Positions 10,275-19,390 of a stretch of 64,000 nt of DNA are shown here, one piece after another. Position 1 is the first letter of the stretch, and every line of letters starts with the position of its first letter. The DNA lies in contig JAOEVD010000008.1 of the NCBI GenBank assembly GCA_028383305.1, forward strand, positions 28,753 through 92,752, written 5' to 3'. The position numbers and the translations under genes were made by a program. The stretch is from Candidatus Puniceispirillum sp. (GTDB lineage: Bacteria > Pseudomonadota > Alphaproteobacteria > Puniceispirillales > Puniceispirillaceae). The notes beneath the pieces were generated by a model, which was not told where the DNA came from, did not search any database, and saw only the letters and a program-made list of their open reading frames with translations.

Positions 10275-10590
10275 TGGCCGTAGAATGCTGGCCGGATTTT
10301 TTCGGCGTTGGCTTTGATTGAGTGGGCGGTCCGATACCGCTTGGCTAGGCCCTGTTTTCCCAAATGGATCGGTGCTCTTGCTGGTTTTTTGGAAATCCGG
10401 GAAAACCGGCAAGGTTTCGTGATCTTTTGCTTGAACCGTTTTTGCCGATGCCCATATAGTACTAATGCGGATCGTCGGTCATGGTATAAGTCTGATTACA
10501 GGCTCAACGCTGCTGTTTTTGGTCGATACGTGATTTAGAGTGAAACGGGCTGCACATTGCGGTCTTGCGAGATGTCCTAGGAGACAGTGA
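10275..10590. other. intergenic region upstream of clpP
   Basis: About 315 bases without a gene. It holds the RpoH-type promoter listed separately and the clpP ribosome site (AGGAGA at about 10579). I see nothing else. Confidence 0.5.
10430..10458 (+). promoter_or_regulatory. heat-shock (RpoH/sigma-32-type) promoter for clpP
   Basis: CTTGAA (10430-10435) and CCCATATA (10451-10458), separated by 15 bases, closely follow the sigma-32 pattern CTTGAA-N11-16-CCCCATNT. The site is about 130 bases before the clpP start, and clpP is a known member of RpoH regulons. Confidence 0.65.
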
Positions 10591-11256
10591 ATGAGCCAAA
10601 ATACCGGAAATTTTCCTTTTAGCGTGCGAGACCGGATTCATGATCCAATTCAGGCAAATCTGGTGCCGATGGTGGTCGAGCAAACCAATCGCGGCGAACG
10701 TGCCTACGATATTTTTTCGCGGCTGCTAAAAGAACGGATTATTTTCCTAAATGGGCCGATTGATGACGGTGTTGCGTCGCTTGTTTGTTCGCAATTGCTG
10801 TTTTTGGAATCGGAAAACCCAACCAAAGATATTTCAATGTATATCAATTCACCTGGCGGTATTGTGACGTCTGGTTTAGCGATTTATGACACGATGGAAT
10901 ATATCCGCCCTGATGTTTCGACCGTTTGTATGGGGCAAGCCGCCTCAATGGGATCGCTTTTGCTGACCGCAGGCGCCGCCGGCAAGCGTTTCAGCCTGCC
11001 AAATGCGCGCATTATGACACATCAGCCATCGGGCGGGTTTCAAGGCCAAGCAACCGACATCGAAATTCATGCCAAGGAAATTCTTGATTTACGCCAGCGT
11101 TTGAACGGCATTTACGAAAAACATTCCGGCAAAACGATCAAACAAATCGAAAAAATCATGGATCGTGACACCTTCATGACCGCCGAAGATGCAAAAGCTT
11201 TTGGCCTGATTGACGAGGTGGTTGAAAAGCGGCCAATTCCAAAGGCTGAAGGTTAA
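10591..11256 (+). CDS. clpP: ATP-dependent Clp protease proteolytic subunit
   Basis: Serine protease that forms the two-ring barrel served by ClpX or ClpA. The 221 residues include the nucleophile Ser119 in GQAASMGS, the base His144 in IMTHQPSGG and the Asp-containing DRDTFM block. The INSPGG strand near residue 86 is also typical. ATG at 10591 follows AGGAGACAGTGA. It has its own heat-shock-like promoter, and clpX follows 155 bases later. Confidence 0.95.
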   Translation: MSQNTGNFPFSVRDRIHDPIQANLVPMVVEQTNRGERAYDIFSRLLKERIIFLNGPIDDGVASLVCSQLLFLESENPTKDISMYINSPGGIVTSGLAIYDTMEYIRPDVSTVCMGQAASMGSLLLTAGAAGKRFSLPNARIMTHQPSGGFQGQATDIEIHAKEILDLRQRLNGIYEKHSGKTIKQIEKIMDRDTFMTAEDAKAFGLIDEVVEKRPIPKAEG

Positions 11257-11411
11257 AGCTAAGCTTTTGCCAAATACGGGGGATCTGTCGATTTTGACTT
11301 TGGCACAGATTTTGTTTGTAAGTAACTATGGACGCGCTCTAGACTAGTGCCGCAATATACCGACTGGTCGGCACCAAGGCCGCCCACATGATCAAGCGCA
11401 GGAGCCGTAAA

Positions 11412-12674
11412 ATGGCAAAAAAAGATGATGCTGATAAGGGAACTTTATTCTGCTCTTTCTGTGGAAAGAGCCAGCATGAGGTACGCAAGCTCATTGCAGG
11501 CCCGACGGTCTTTATTTGCGATGAATGTGTTGAACTTTGCATGGATATTATCCGTGAAGAGCATAAAACGCAGCTATCAAAAAGCCATGATGGCGTGCCA
11601 ACACCGGCCGATATCAAAAATGTTCTTGATGAATATGTAATCGGTCAGGCACGGGCAAAACGGGTTTTGGCGGTCGCTGTCCATAATCATTACAAGCGTC
11701 TGGCAAATGCTGGCCGTACAGGTGATGTGGAAATTTCTAAATCGAACATCCTTCTTGTCGGCCCCACCGGGTGCGGCAAAACGCTGCTGGCGCAAACGCT
11801 GGCGAGGATGCTTGATGTGCCGTTTACCATGGCCGATGCCACCACATTGACCGAGGCTGGTTATGTCGGTGAAGATGTTGAAAACATCATCCTGAAATTA
11901 CTGCAGGCCGCCGATTATAATGTCGAGCGCGCACAACGCGGCATCGTCTATATCGACGAGGTTGATAAAATTTCCCGCAAATCTGATAATCCGTCAATCA
12001 CGCGCGATGTATCGGGCGAGGGCGTGCAGCAGGCTTTGTTGAAGATCATGGAAGGCACCGTTGCATCCGTGCCACCGCAAGGGGGGCGCAAACACCCTCA
12101 GCAGGAGTTTTTGCAGGTTGATACAACCAATATCCTGTTTATCTGTGGGGGAGCTTTTGCCGGTCTCGATAAATTGATCGCCGGTCGCCATACCGGTGCT
12201 GGTATTGGTTTTGGTGCTGATGTCCGTGATCCAGATGACCGCAAAATTGGTGAGCTTCTTGCCGAACTTGAGCCGGAAGATTTGATCAAATTTGGTCTGA
12301 TCCCTGAATTTGTTGGCCGTCTGCCAGTTTTGGCAACGCTTGAGGATCTTGATGAAGATGCCTTGATTCAGATTTTGACCGAGCCGAAAAACGCGCTTTT
12401 GAAGCAATATCAAAAGCTGTTTGAAATGGATGACGTTAATCTCGAATTCCGCGATGACGCGCTGAAAGCCATCGCCAAAAAGGCGATTGAGCGCAAAACA
12501 GGCGCACGCGGTCTTCGATCCATCATGGAAAATATCTTGATGGAACCGATGTTTGATATTCCAACGACCGGTGATATCGAAGAAGTGGTGATCAATGCTG
12601 ACGTCGTCGATAATGGCGCCGCACCACTGGTTGTTCATGCCAAACGGCCGCAAGGGGCAGAGCAGGGCGCATAA
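11412..12674 (+). CDS. clpX: ATP-dependent Clp protease ATP-binding subunit ClpX
   Basis: AAA+ unfoldase that feeds substrates to ClpP. The N-terminal C4 zinc-binding domain has Cys14, Cys17, Cys36 and Cys39. The Walker A GPTGCGKT, the VGEDVENII loop (pore region), IDEVDKI and the sensor region follow, ending with the family's [12 protein letters not shown] segment. The ATG at 11412 has AGGAG nine bases upstream and gives the standard 420-residue protein; an earlier in-frame ATG at 11388 is less likely. Confidence 0.95.
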   Translation: MAKKDDADKGTLFCSFCGKSQHEVRKLIAGPTVFICDECVELCMDIIREEHKTQLSKSHDGVPTPADIKNVLDEYVIGQARAKRVLAVAVHNHYKRLANAGRTGDVEISKSNILLVGPTGCGKTLLAQTLARMLDVPFTMADATTLTEAGYVGEDVENIILKLLQAADYNVERAQRGIVYIDEVDKISRKSDNPSITRDVSGEGVQQALLKIMEGTVASVPPQGGRKHPQQEFLQVDTTNILFICGGAFAGLDKLIAGRHTGAGIGFGADVRDPDDRKIGELLAELEPEDLIKFGLIPEFVGRLPVLATLEDLDEDALIQILTEPKNALLKQYQKLFEMDDVNLEFRDDALKAIAKKAIERKTGARGLRSIMENILMEPMFDIPTTGDIEEVVINADVVDNGAAPLVVHAKRPQGAEQGA

Positions 12675-12702
12675 TTGCCCTGTTGGTTTGTGCGTTTCGA
12701 CG

Positions 12703-12731
12703 GTTGAAAGCTGATCGTACAAGCCCCATAT
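12703..12731 (+). promoter_or_regulatory. heat-shock (RpoH/sigma-32-type) promoter for lon
   Basis: GTTGAAA (12703-12709) and CCCCATAT (12724-12731), with a 14-base spacer, match the sigma-32 consensus almost perfectly. It lies about 60 bases before the lon start, right after the clpX stop. Confidence 0.72.
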
Positions 12732-12790
12732 CAATAGTAGGCGGCGGATCGCGCCGTCATTCCTTTTTGCCTAGTTAAGGGTTGTTTCCA

Positions 12791-15205
12791 ATGACTGTTT
12801 CGTCTGTAACTGCGCTTCCTGTTCTTCCGCTTCGCGATATTGTGGTTTTTCCGCATATGATCGTGCCACTTTTTGTCGGGCGCGAAAAATCGATCAAGGC
12901 GCTCGAGGCTGTTATGGCTGAAGACAAGCAGATCATCCTTGCAACCCAAACTGAAGCTGGCATTGAAGATCCTAATGGTGATGGTCTTTACGCCACGGGT
13001 ACTGTTGGCTCGATTTTGCAGCTATTGAAACTGCCTGATGGTGCGGTAAAGGTGCTTGTTGAAGGCGGCGAGCGTTTGCGTTTGCGCCTTGATACATTGA
13101 CCGATGACAATGGCTATTTACTTGTCGAGGCCGAGCCTGCTGAACAAACGGGTGATCGCGGCGCCGATACAGCTGCGCTGAGCCGCGCAACGGTTCAGCA
13201 GTTTGAACAATATATCAAGCTGAATAAAAAGATCGCGTCAGAAGTGTTAAGTGCGGTTGAGCAGGTCGATGAGGCAGATAAAATTGCCGATATGATTGCC
13301 TCGCATCTGGCCGTTAAAATCGTCGAAAAGCAGGATTTGCTCGAAACGCTTGATGTGCATGAGCGCCTTGAAAAGATTTTGGGCGCGATGGAGGGCGAAA
13401 TTGGCGCGCTTCAGGTCGAAAAAAGAGTGCGTAACCGCGTAAAGCGGCAGATGGAAACGACCCAGCGCGAATATTATTTGAACGAGCAAATGAAGGCCAT
13501 CCAGAAAGAGCTTGGTGGGGGTGAGGATGGCATGAATGAGCTTGATGAGATCGAAGCTCAGTTGAATGAAATGAAACTGTCAAAGGCGGTTCGCGAAAAA
13601 GCCACAGCCGAATTGAAAAAACTGCGCAATATGGGGCCGATGAGCGCCGAAGCAACGGTTGTTCGTAACTATCTTGAGTGGATTCTTGCGCTGCCGTGGA
13701 AAAAGGCCAGCCGCCTGAAAAAAGACATTGTGGCGGCGCGTGCGGTTCTTGATGCCGATCATTACGGGCTTGATAAAGTGAAAGACCGCATCGTCGAGTT
13801 TCTGGCTGTTCAGCAGCGAACCAAAGCCATGCGCGGCCCTATTCTTTGTCTTGTTGGCCCACCAGGTGTTGGTAAAACATCGCTTGGCAAGTCAATTGCC
13901 AAAGCAACTGGCCGTAAATATGTGCGAATGGCGCTTGGTGGCGTTCGTGATGAAGCCGAAATTCGTGGCCATCGCCGTACCTATATTGGGTCAATGCCCG
14001 GCAAAGTGCTGCAAGGTATGAAAAAAGCTGGAATGAACAATCCGCTTTTCCTTCTTGATGAAGTTGACAAGCTTGGTGCTGATTGGCGCGGTGACCCGAC
14101 GTCGGCTCTTCTTGAAGTGCTTGATCCAGCGCAAAATAACGCGTTTCAGGACCATTACATGGAAGTCGATTTTGACCTGTCGAATGTAATGTTTGTCACA
14201 ACGGCCAATACATTGAATATGCCGCAGCCTTTGATGGACCGGATGGAAATTATCCGTCTGTCTGGCTACACGGAAGATGAAAAGCTGGAAATCGCCAAAC
14301 GCCATCTGATGAAAAAGCAGCTTGATGATCATGGCTTGAAAGACGGTGAGTTAACCATCACCGATGACGCGGTTCGTTCGATTATCCGGCTTTATACGCG
14401 TGAGGCGGGGGTTCGTAATCTTGAGCGCGAGATTGCCAAAATTGCCCGCAAAACCGTAACGGCGATCGTATCTGGCAAAGAGACATCGGTTACGGTCTCA
14501 CCTGATAATATCGAAGATTATCTGGGCGTTATCCGGTTCCGCTTTGGCGAAATGGAAGACCATGACCAGATCGGTGTCAGCACCGGGCTTGCATGGACTG
14601 AAGTTGGCGGTGAATTGCTGAATATCGAAGCGGTAAAAGTACCTGGCAAAGGTAAAGTTAGCGCGACTGGCAAGCTTGGCGATGTAATGAAAGAATCAAT
14701 TCAGGCAGCTGAATTCTTTATTAAATCGCGCGCGCAAATCTATGGCATTGATCTGTCCGATCTTGCCAAACATGATGTTCATGTCCACGTCCCTGAGGGC
14801 GCAACACCAAAAGACGGCCCATCGGCGGGTGTGGCAATGGCAACATCAATCATTTCAGCCATTACCGGCATAGCCATTCGCCGTGATGTGGCAATGACTG
14901 GCGAGATTACGCTCCGTGGCCGTGTTTTGCCGATTGGTGGGTTAAAGGAAAAGCTGCTTGCAGCACAACGTGGCGGGTTAAAAACCGTTCTGATTCCAAA
15001 AGAAAACGAAAAAGACCTTGCTGATATCCCAGACAATGTCAAAGGCGCGCTTGAAATTGTGCCCGTGGCCATGGTTGATGAGGCGTTGTCGGCGGCATTG
15101 GTGCGTGAGCCGGTTCGTACTGCGCTTGAGCCAACAGGCGGTGATGGTGCCGCGGTTCCGGTTGTTGAAAAAACCGAAAATAACAGTGATATTGTCGCGC
15201 ATTAA
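12791..15205 (+). CDS. lon: ATP-dependent protease Lon
   Basis: Soluble AAA+ serine protease that degrades misfolded and regulatory proteins. The LON substrate-binding N-domain begins with LPVLPLRDIVVFPHM. Walker A GPPGVGKT is near residue 355, Walker B is LFLLDEVDKLG, and the catalytic dyad is Ser in KDGPSAG (near 678) with Lys in GGLKEKLLAA (near 720). I start at ATG 12791, with AAGGG upstream, giving 804 residues; a TTG nine bases earlier is in frame. An RpoH-type promoter precedes the gene. Confidence 0.95.
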   Translation: MTVSSVTALPVLPLRDIVVFPHMIVPLFVGREKSIKALEAVMAEDKQIILATQTEAGIEDPNGDGLYATGTVGSILQLLKLPDGAVKVLVEGGERLRLRLDTLTDDNGYLLVEAEPAEQTGDRGADTAALSRATVQQFEQYIKLNKKIASEVLSAVEQVDEADKIADMIASHLAVKIVEKQDLLETLDVHERLEKILGAMEGEIGALQVEKRVRNRVKRQMETTQREYYLNEQMKAIQKELGGGEDGMNELDEIEAQLNEMKLSKAVREKATAELKKLRNMGPMSAEATVVRNYLEWILALPWKKASRLKKDIVAARAVLDADHYGLDKVKDRIVEFLAVQQRTKAMRGPILCLVGPPGVGKTSLGKSIAKATGRKYVRMALGGVRDEAEIRGHRRTYIGSMPGKVLQGMKKAGMNNPLFLLDEVDKLGADWRGDPTSALLEVLDPAQNNAFQDHYMEVDFDLSNVMFVTTANTLNMPQPLMDRMEIIRLSGYTEDEKLEIAKRHLMKKQLDDHGLKDGELTITDDAVRSIIRLYTREAGVRNLEREIAKIARKTVTAIVSGKETSVTVSPDNIEDYLGVIRFRFGEMEDHDQIGVSTGLAWTEVGGELLNIEAVKVPGKGKVSATGKLGDVMKESIQAAEFFIKSRAQIYGIDLSDLAKHDVHVHVPEGATPKDGPSAGVAMATSIISAITGIAIRRDVAMTGEITLRGRVLPIGGLKEKLLAAQRGGLKTVLIPKENEKDLADIPDNVKGALEIVPVAMVDEALSAALVREPVRTALEPTGGDGAAVPVVEKTENNSDIVAH

Positions 15206-15267
15206 TCCTTTCGTAGTACTTTGAGATTTAAACCGTCATTTTATGGCGGGTTTCTTCAGAAAATCCT

Positions 15268-15296
15268 TTGCCAGTATTGGAAAAGGGGTGTAAATT
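15268..15296 (+). promoter_or_regulatory. putative housekeeping promoter for the HU gene
   Basis: TTGCCA (15268-15273) and TAAATT (15291-15296) with a 17-base spacer, about 50 bases before the HU start. It matches a sigma-70-type promoter only moderately. Confidence 0.4.
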
Positions 15297-15344
15297 TGTC
15301 GCAATATTTACTTTTTAACCGAAACCTACAAACAGGGGGTTCCT

Positions 15345-15620
15345 ATGAATAAAAATGATCTCGTTTCTGCAGTTGCTGATGCTGCTGGTCTGACAAAGGC
15401 TGATGCTGGTCGTGCCGTTGATGGTGTTTTTGACAGCATTGCAGGTGCGTTGAAGGCAGGTGGCGATGTGCGTATTGTTGGTTTTGGTTCATTTTCTGTT
15501 GCAAGCCGCGCAGCAACGACTGGCCGCAATCCAAGAACTGGTGAAACTATCCAGATCAAGGCATCAAAGCAGCCTAAGTTTAAAGCTGGTGCTCCTTTAA
15601 AAGATGCAGTGAATAGCTAA
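15345..15620 (+). CDS. hupB: DNA-binding protein HU
   Basis: A 91-residue nucleoid protein that bends DNA as a dimer. The family hallmarks are GFGSF near residue 46 and the DNA-contacting arm AATTGRNPRTGETI with the central RNP. The start ATG follows CAGGGGG. An HU gene directly after lon is a common proteobacterial arrangement. The charged C-terminal end lacks any extension. Confidence 0.93.
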   Translation: MNKNDLVSAVADAAGLTKADAGRAVDGVFDSIAGALKAGGDVRIVGFGSFSVASRAATTGRNPRTGETIQIKASKQPKFKAGAPLKDAVNS

Positions 15621-15639
15621 TTTTAGTCTATCTTTTTTA

Positions 15640-15668
15640 ACGCCGGCTCGATATAAGGGTCGGCGTTA
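15640..15668 (+). terminator. possible terminator hairpin after HU
   Basis: TAACGCCG and CGGCGTTA form an eight-base-pair stem around a 13-base loop, about 20 bases after the HU stop. The T run lies before rather than after the stem, so termination is uncertain. Confidence 0.4.
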
Positions 15669-15708
15669 ACTATTGTCGCTTAAATGAACAATAATTCTGG
15701 AATGAATA

Positions 15709-15784
15709 GGGTGGTTAGCTCAGCTGGGAGAGCAACTCGTTTACACCGAGTAGGTCGGGGGTTCGAACCCCTCACCACCCACCA
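15709..15784 (+). tRNA. tRNA-Val (TAC)
   Basis: Complete 76-base cloverleaf. The acceptor GGGTGGT pairs with ACCACCC, the anticodon loop TTTACAC lies between ACTCG and CGAGT, and the CCA is encoded. Confidence 0.95.
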
Positions 15785-15991
15785 TTCCCGTATATTTACC
15801 CAAAATATTTATCTTGTGCAAAAGGCGGTGCTTGTTGCTGGGCGTTGTTGATACTGTCTGCTGTCCGCTGGTTTGACGCAATAGCAAAGTTGGATCAATT
15901 TTTTTGAATTCTTGCCTGATGAAACGCATTTTTAGGGTTGTTCGATGGAAAAACCATGGTACAAACGCAAAACAACAAGCCCTTGTTTTAA

Positions 15992-16068
<77 letters not shown>

Positions 16069-16373
16069 TTTCTTCTCAAAACATCATTCATCGCGGTGAA
16101 CGGCAAAATCTGCCTTTCAGTTTCGTTTGTTTAGGCGTTAACGAGGCCACCCTGATCTTTGCGGCCAAATCACGGGCTTTGTCCAAAGATGTATTTGCAG
16201 CTTACGAATCCCAACTGACGGTTACCTGAACTTTGTTTCTACTGCTGATTGTGTCAGCCTCGATCAATCCATTGGCAATTTGGTCGATCCGCTGCAAACT
16301 GCCTATCGCTGGTTTTGGGCAAAACCGATTAGTGTAGAATAGGTTGCTGGGGAATAGGGACAAAGCAGGGAAC
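16069..16373. other. intergenic region between tRNA-Asp and the metallo-hydrolase
   Basis: About 305 bases. I see no supported gene, strong hairpin or repeat. The ribosome site of the next gene (CAGGGAAC) is at its right edge. Confidence 0.45.
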
Positions 16374-17246
16374 ATGGCAAAGCTGGTTTTACTTGGCACT
16401 AAGGGCGGCCCGTCACTTCGCGGCGAAGGTGCGTCTTTTTTGCCAACATCGTCGCATTTGGCAATTGCCGGTCGGTCGATCATCATTGATTGCGGCCTTG
16501 GCGTTACCGCCAGCATGGTCAAAGCAGGCTATCCATTGACCGGCCTGACCGATATTTTCATTACCCATTGCCATTCGGATCATATTCTTGAATTTGGCGC
16601 GTTGCTGCATACAGCATGGACGGCTGGTCTTGATCGGCCCGTGTCGGTGTTTGGCCCGCCTGAAATTGCCGCCATCTGGCGCCAATTTTGCGAGATGATG
16701 CGGTTTGATATCACCATCCGAATGGCCGATGAGGGGCGCGTACCATTTGCCGCAATGGCGCAGATCAATATCATTGATGAGAAATCGTCCGATCCAATTC
16801 GGCTTGTCGATGAAAATGGCCTGACCGTATCGGCGATGCGTAATGATCACCCGCCGGTTGTTGATTCCTATGCTTTACGTTTTGATGCAGATGAAAAATC
16901 AATTACATTTTCCGGCGATACACGTTATTTGCCGTCTTTGGCCGGCTTTGCCAAGAATAGTGATGTTCTGGTGCATGAGGCGATGCTGGCAAAGGGGCTT
17001 GATCATGTGCTGGCAAAAACCAAAACTGGCGATGACCGGCTTAAAAACCACCTTCTTGCAGCGCATAGCTTTGCTGAACAGGCAGGGCAGATTGCCGCTT
17101 CGGCCAATGTTGGGCATTTGGTGTTAAATCATCTGATTCCCCCTGAACGCGATATTTGTAGTGATGCCGATTGGCAGGCAGAAACCGGCCGCAGCTTTGA
17201 CGGACGCTGTTCGGTTGGGCATGACGGTATGGCCATTGAATTCTGA
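16374..17246 (+). CDS. metallo-beta-lactamase-fold hydrolase (RNase Z-like group)
   Basis: A 290-residue MBL-fold protein. The metal motif is THCHSDH (the HxHxDH motif) near residue 64, with later metal ligands plausibly in SGDTRY and the C-terminal LNHLIP region. The arrangement resembles the RNase Z/arylsulfatase-like subgroup, but the substrate is not predictable and true tRNase Z activity is doubtful. The ATG at 16374 has AGGGA upstream; a start 30 bases earlier is possible. It is convergent with the methyltransferase gene. Confidence 0.78.
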   Translation: MAKLVLLGTKGGPSLRGEGASFLPTSSHLAIAGRSIIIDCGLGVTASMVKAGYPLTGLTDIFITHCHSDHILEFGALLHTAWTAGLDRPVSVFGPPEIAAIWRQFCEMMRFDITIRMADEGRVPFAAMAQINIIDEKSSDPIRLVDENGLTVSAMRNDHPPVVDSYALRFDADEKSITFSGDTRYLPSLAGFAKNSDVLVHEAMLAKGLDHVLAKTKTGDDRLKNHLLAAHSFAEQAGQIAASANVGHLVLNHLIPPERDICSDADWQAETGRSFDGRCSVGHDGMAIEF

Positions 17247-17255
17247 CATTCTTGA

Positions 17256-17903
17256 TCAGGTTTTTCGGGTGATCACAAAACTGACGTCACCCGAAACATA
17301 TTTTGTTGATTGTGCGTGGGTTGGGCCAATCATGGCTTCGGCACGGCGGATAAAGGCTGCACGATCTGCATAGAAAATCTGGCTTTCGATCTTGGCCTTT
17401 GGCGCACATAAAAGATTAAGCACCAGCCCATAACGCGCCCGTGCCATACAACGGTCAAGACAGGCAAAGATATAATCCATCCATAGGTCAGGATCATCAC
17501 TATGGGTTAGGTTGAATGTGCCGGAAAACACACAAAAATCCACCAATTTTGGCGGCGTATTGCCGATTGTGAAAAGCGCATTTTCGGCAGGAAATGTCTG
17601 GTGGCAGGCGGCGATCATTGCCCGATTGATATCAACCCCATGATAGATCGTTTGGGCATAGGCTGGCGTCTTGTTGATAAATGCCAGCATGGCACCATAT
17701 CCACAGCCAATATCGGCAATTGTGACCAGCTTTTGTGGTGCAATTTGATGCACAAGCGATAGCAAAGCGTCAAAACGCGCAATCTGGCTTGTTTGTGAAC
17801 GCCAGAAAACGCCTTGGGCGGTGTTGCCGCGATTGGCAAGCCGGTTGCGATAGGTTCGGTTGAGCTGGCGTTCATGGTTGGCATAGATTAAACGGCGAAG
17901 CAA
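17256..17903 (-). CDS. class I SAM-dependent methyltransferase
   Basis: About 215 residues. The SAM-binding loop IADIGCGYG lies near residues 62-70, followed by an acidic strand end in YHGVDINRAM. The methyl acceptor is unknown. The frame is open up to a TTG at 17915, but GGAGG sits inside that extension (17909-17913) and is followed five bases later by TTG at 17903, so I prefer the latter. It stands alone, convergent with the metallo-hydrolase. Confidence 0.75.
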   Translation of the reverse strand: MLRRLIYANHERQLNRTYRNRLANRGNTAQGVFWRSQTSQIARFDALLSLVHQIAPQKLVTIADIGCGYGAMLAFINKTPAYAQTIYHGVDINRAMIAACHQTFPAENALFTIGNTPPKLVDFCVFSGTFNLTHSDDPDLWMDYIFACLDRCMARARYGLVLNLLCAPKAKIESQIFYADRAAFIRRAEAMIGPTHAQSTKYVSGDVSFVITRKT

Positions 17904-18068
17904 AACTGCCTCCAAAAAGCGCGGCGTGGATTGTGACGGTGCCCAAAATCATTTGATCCAGCCCACCAATGATTTAGGTCATTGAGTCATTTAGAACAGG
18001 GACTGACTCAAGACAGTTAGTTATTGAATCTGCGCGTTTCGATCAGGCGTGGCAAGCGCTGTTGTGAG

Positions 18069-18128
18069 TTGGGCTGTTTCTGGGGCTATTTCTGGAACTA
18101 TTGCTGGGGCTGTTTCTGGGGTTATGCC
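18069..18128. repeat. five tandem 12-bp units (minisatellite)
   Basis: Consecutive 12-mers starting at 18069, 18081, 18093, 18105 and 18117 follow the pattern TGGGGCTGTTTC with one to five changes each. They lie in the intergenic stretch between the methyltransferase and ArsC-like genes. One plus-strand frame through them is open and would read Ser-Gly-Ala-Ile-type tetrads, but it has no convincing start. Confidence 0.85.
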
Positions 18129-18209
18129 TGTTTAGACATCATCAAAACCGCGCTTGGCAGGGCTGTTATGGGGCAGTAAGCTTGGCTTCGATCAAACAGG
18201 AGGCGGATT

Positions 18210-18542
18210 GTGAAACTTTATGGGCTGAAAAATTGTGATAGTTGCAAAAAGGCGCTAAAAGTGTTGCAATCTGCTGGACAATCAGTTGAATTTATTGATC
18301 TTCGGGCAGTGCCAGTTGCGGCTGAGCAATTGCAAAAATGGCTTGATGAACATGGTGATGCGGTTCTGGTAAACCGTAAATCAACAACATGGCGCGGGCT
18401 GGATGATCAGACGCGCCAACAGCCAGCTCTGGCGTTGCTTCGGGCGAACCCAACTTTGATCAAACGGCCGGTCATTGAAATTGGTGACAACAGTTTTGTT
18501 GGCTGGACAGCCGAAGTGCAAACGGCGCTTGGGCTTGCCTGA
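18210..18542 (+). CDS. ArsC/Spx-family thioredoxin-fold protein (YffB-like)
   Basis: A 110-residue protein with the N-terminal redox motif CDSCKKA (Cys9, Cys12) on a MKLYGLKNC strand and the RKSTTWRGL and KRPVIE segments of the ArsC/YffB group. It lacks the arginine triad pattern I would expect of a true arsenate reductase, so glutathione-dependent thiol chemistry or a regulatory role is more likely. Strong upstream AGGAGG fixes the ATG start. Confidence 0.8.
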   Translation: MKLYGLKNCDSCKKALKVLQSAGQSVEFIDLRAVPVAAEQLQKWLDEHGDAVLVNRKSTTWRGLDDQTRQQPALALLRANPTLIKRPVIEIGDNSFVGWTAEVQTALGLA

Positions 18543-18652
18543 TCGGGGCACGCGTTTGTTTGGGTTGGTTTTGCCAAAACAAATGATTATAACTCTGCAA
18601 GTAAATGATGCGGTTGGCCGCATTTCCTTTGATGCATGAAGGTGTTTTGATC

Positions 18653-19006
18653 ATGGCAAAAAAACGGATGGTGATGGAGCTTGGCATGGGCAGCTCGCTT
18701 CGCCAGCAAGATTATACGCGGGCGGCATGCCGCGCGGTTGAAGACGCGCTCTGGCATAATTCTTTATCGATTGCTGATGCCTTTGGCCTTGATCGTTCGG
18801 CAATGATCATCGAAGTGGAAATTGGCGTCCAGCAGCCAGAAACGTTGGATACAGACAAGGTTGCCGCAATCTTGCCTTATGGGCAGGGGTCGGTTCGCGC
18901 GGTTCATGGCGGTCTTGACGTGCCAAAGCCTGATGGCGGCGTTACCGTTATCGCCAATGCGGCGGTGGTGGTTTATCTCGATCTTGAGCCTGCAGGAGCC
19001 GCATGA
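18653..19006 (+). CDS. Lin0512-family protein, first copy
   Basis: A 117-residue member of the small conserved Lin0512 family, whose function is unknown. The pattern includes ELGMGSSLRQQDYTRAACRAVEDALWHNSL, of which the AACRAV-DAL core recurs in the next gene. The ATG at 18653 follows AAGGTG; a longer frame from 18605 lacks support. Its stop overlaps the next start (ATGA), so the pair is coupled and perhaps the products form a hetero-oligomer. Confidence 0.75.
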   Translation: MAKKRMVMELGMGSSLRQQDYTRAACRAVEDALWHNSLSIADAFGLDRSAMIIEVEIGVQQPETLDTDKVAAILPYGQGSVRAVHGGLDVPKPDGGVTVIANAAVVVYLDLEPAGAA

Positions 19007-19362
19007 TGAAACGTATCATTCTTGAAATGGGTACCGGCAATGATCTTTATGGTGAAAATTATACAAAGGCGGCGTGCCGGGCTGTCGATGACGCGCTTCA
19101 CCATAGTTCTTTGATTCTGTTCCGGTCACTTGGGTTTGATCATGCCGATATGGATGTGCGTGTGACGATTGCCGTGCAGGATCCAGAAAAGGTTGACCAA
19201 GCGATTGTTGCCGCCAAGCTTCCGCGTGGAAATGCGGTCGTCCAAGTCGTAAAAGGCGGGTTAGATGTTGTTGATAATGTTCACAATACCAAATCTGTAA
19301 TCGCCACCGCTGCGGTCGAGGCCTATCTTGATATTAATCCCAAGGACTGGGTGTCGGCCTAG
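19003..19362 (+). CDS. Lin0512-family protein, second copy
   Basis: A 119-residue paralogue of the preceding protein. They share the EMGTGNDLYGENYTKAACRA segment, the VKGGLDV turn and the closing VEAYLDI strand. Function is unknown. Tandem, four-base-overlapping paralogues of such small size are typical of proteins that assemble with each other. The DMT transporter gene starts 28 bases after the stop and may share the transcript. Confidence 0.75.
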   Translation: MMKRIILEMGTGNDLYGENYTKAACRAVDDALHHSSLILFRSLGFDHADMDVRVTIAVQDPEKVDQAIVAAKLPRGNAVVQVVKGGLDVVDNVHNTKSVIATAAVEAYLDINPKDWVSA

Positions 19363-19390
19363 GTTTTGAGCCTGCCAATGAGGAGGCTAT

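Noticed and set aside
11994..12734. A 246-codon open frame on the minus strand antisense to clpX
   Set aside because: It lies entirely opposite conserved clpX codons, has no ribosome site or family signature, and such antisense frames arise commonly in third-position-biased genes.
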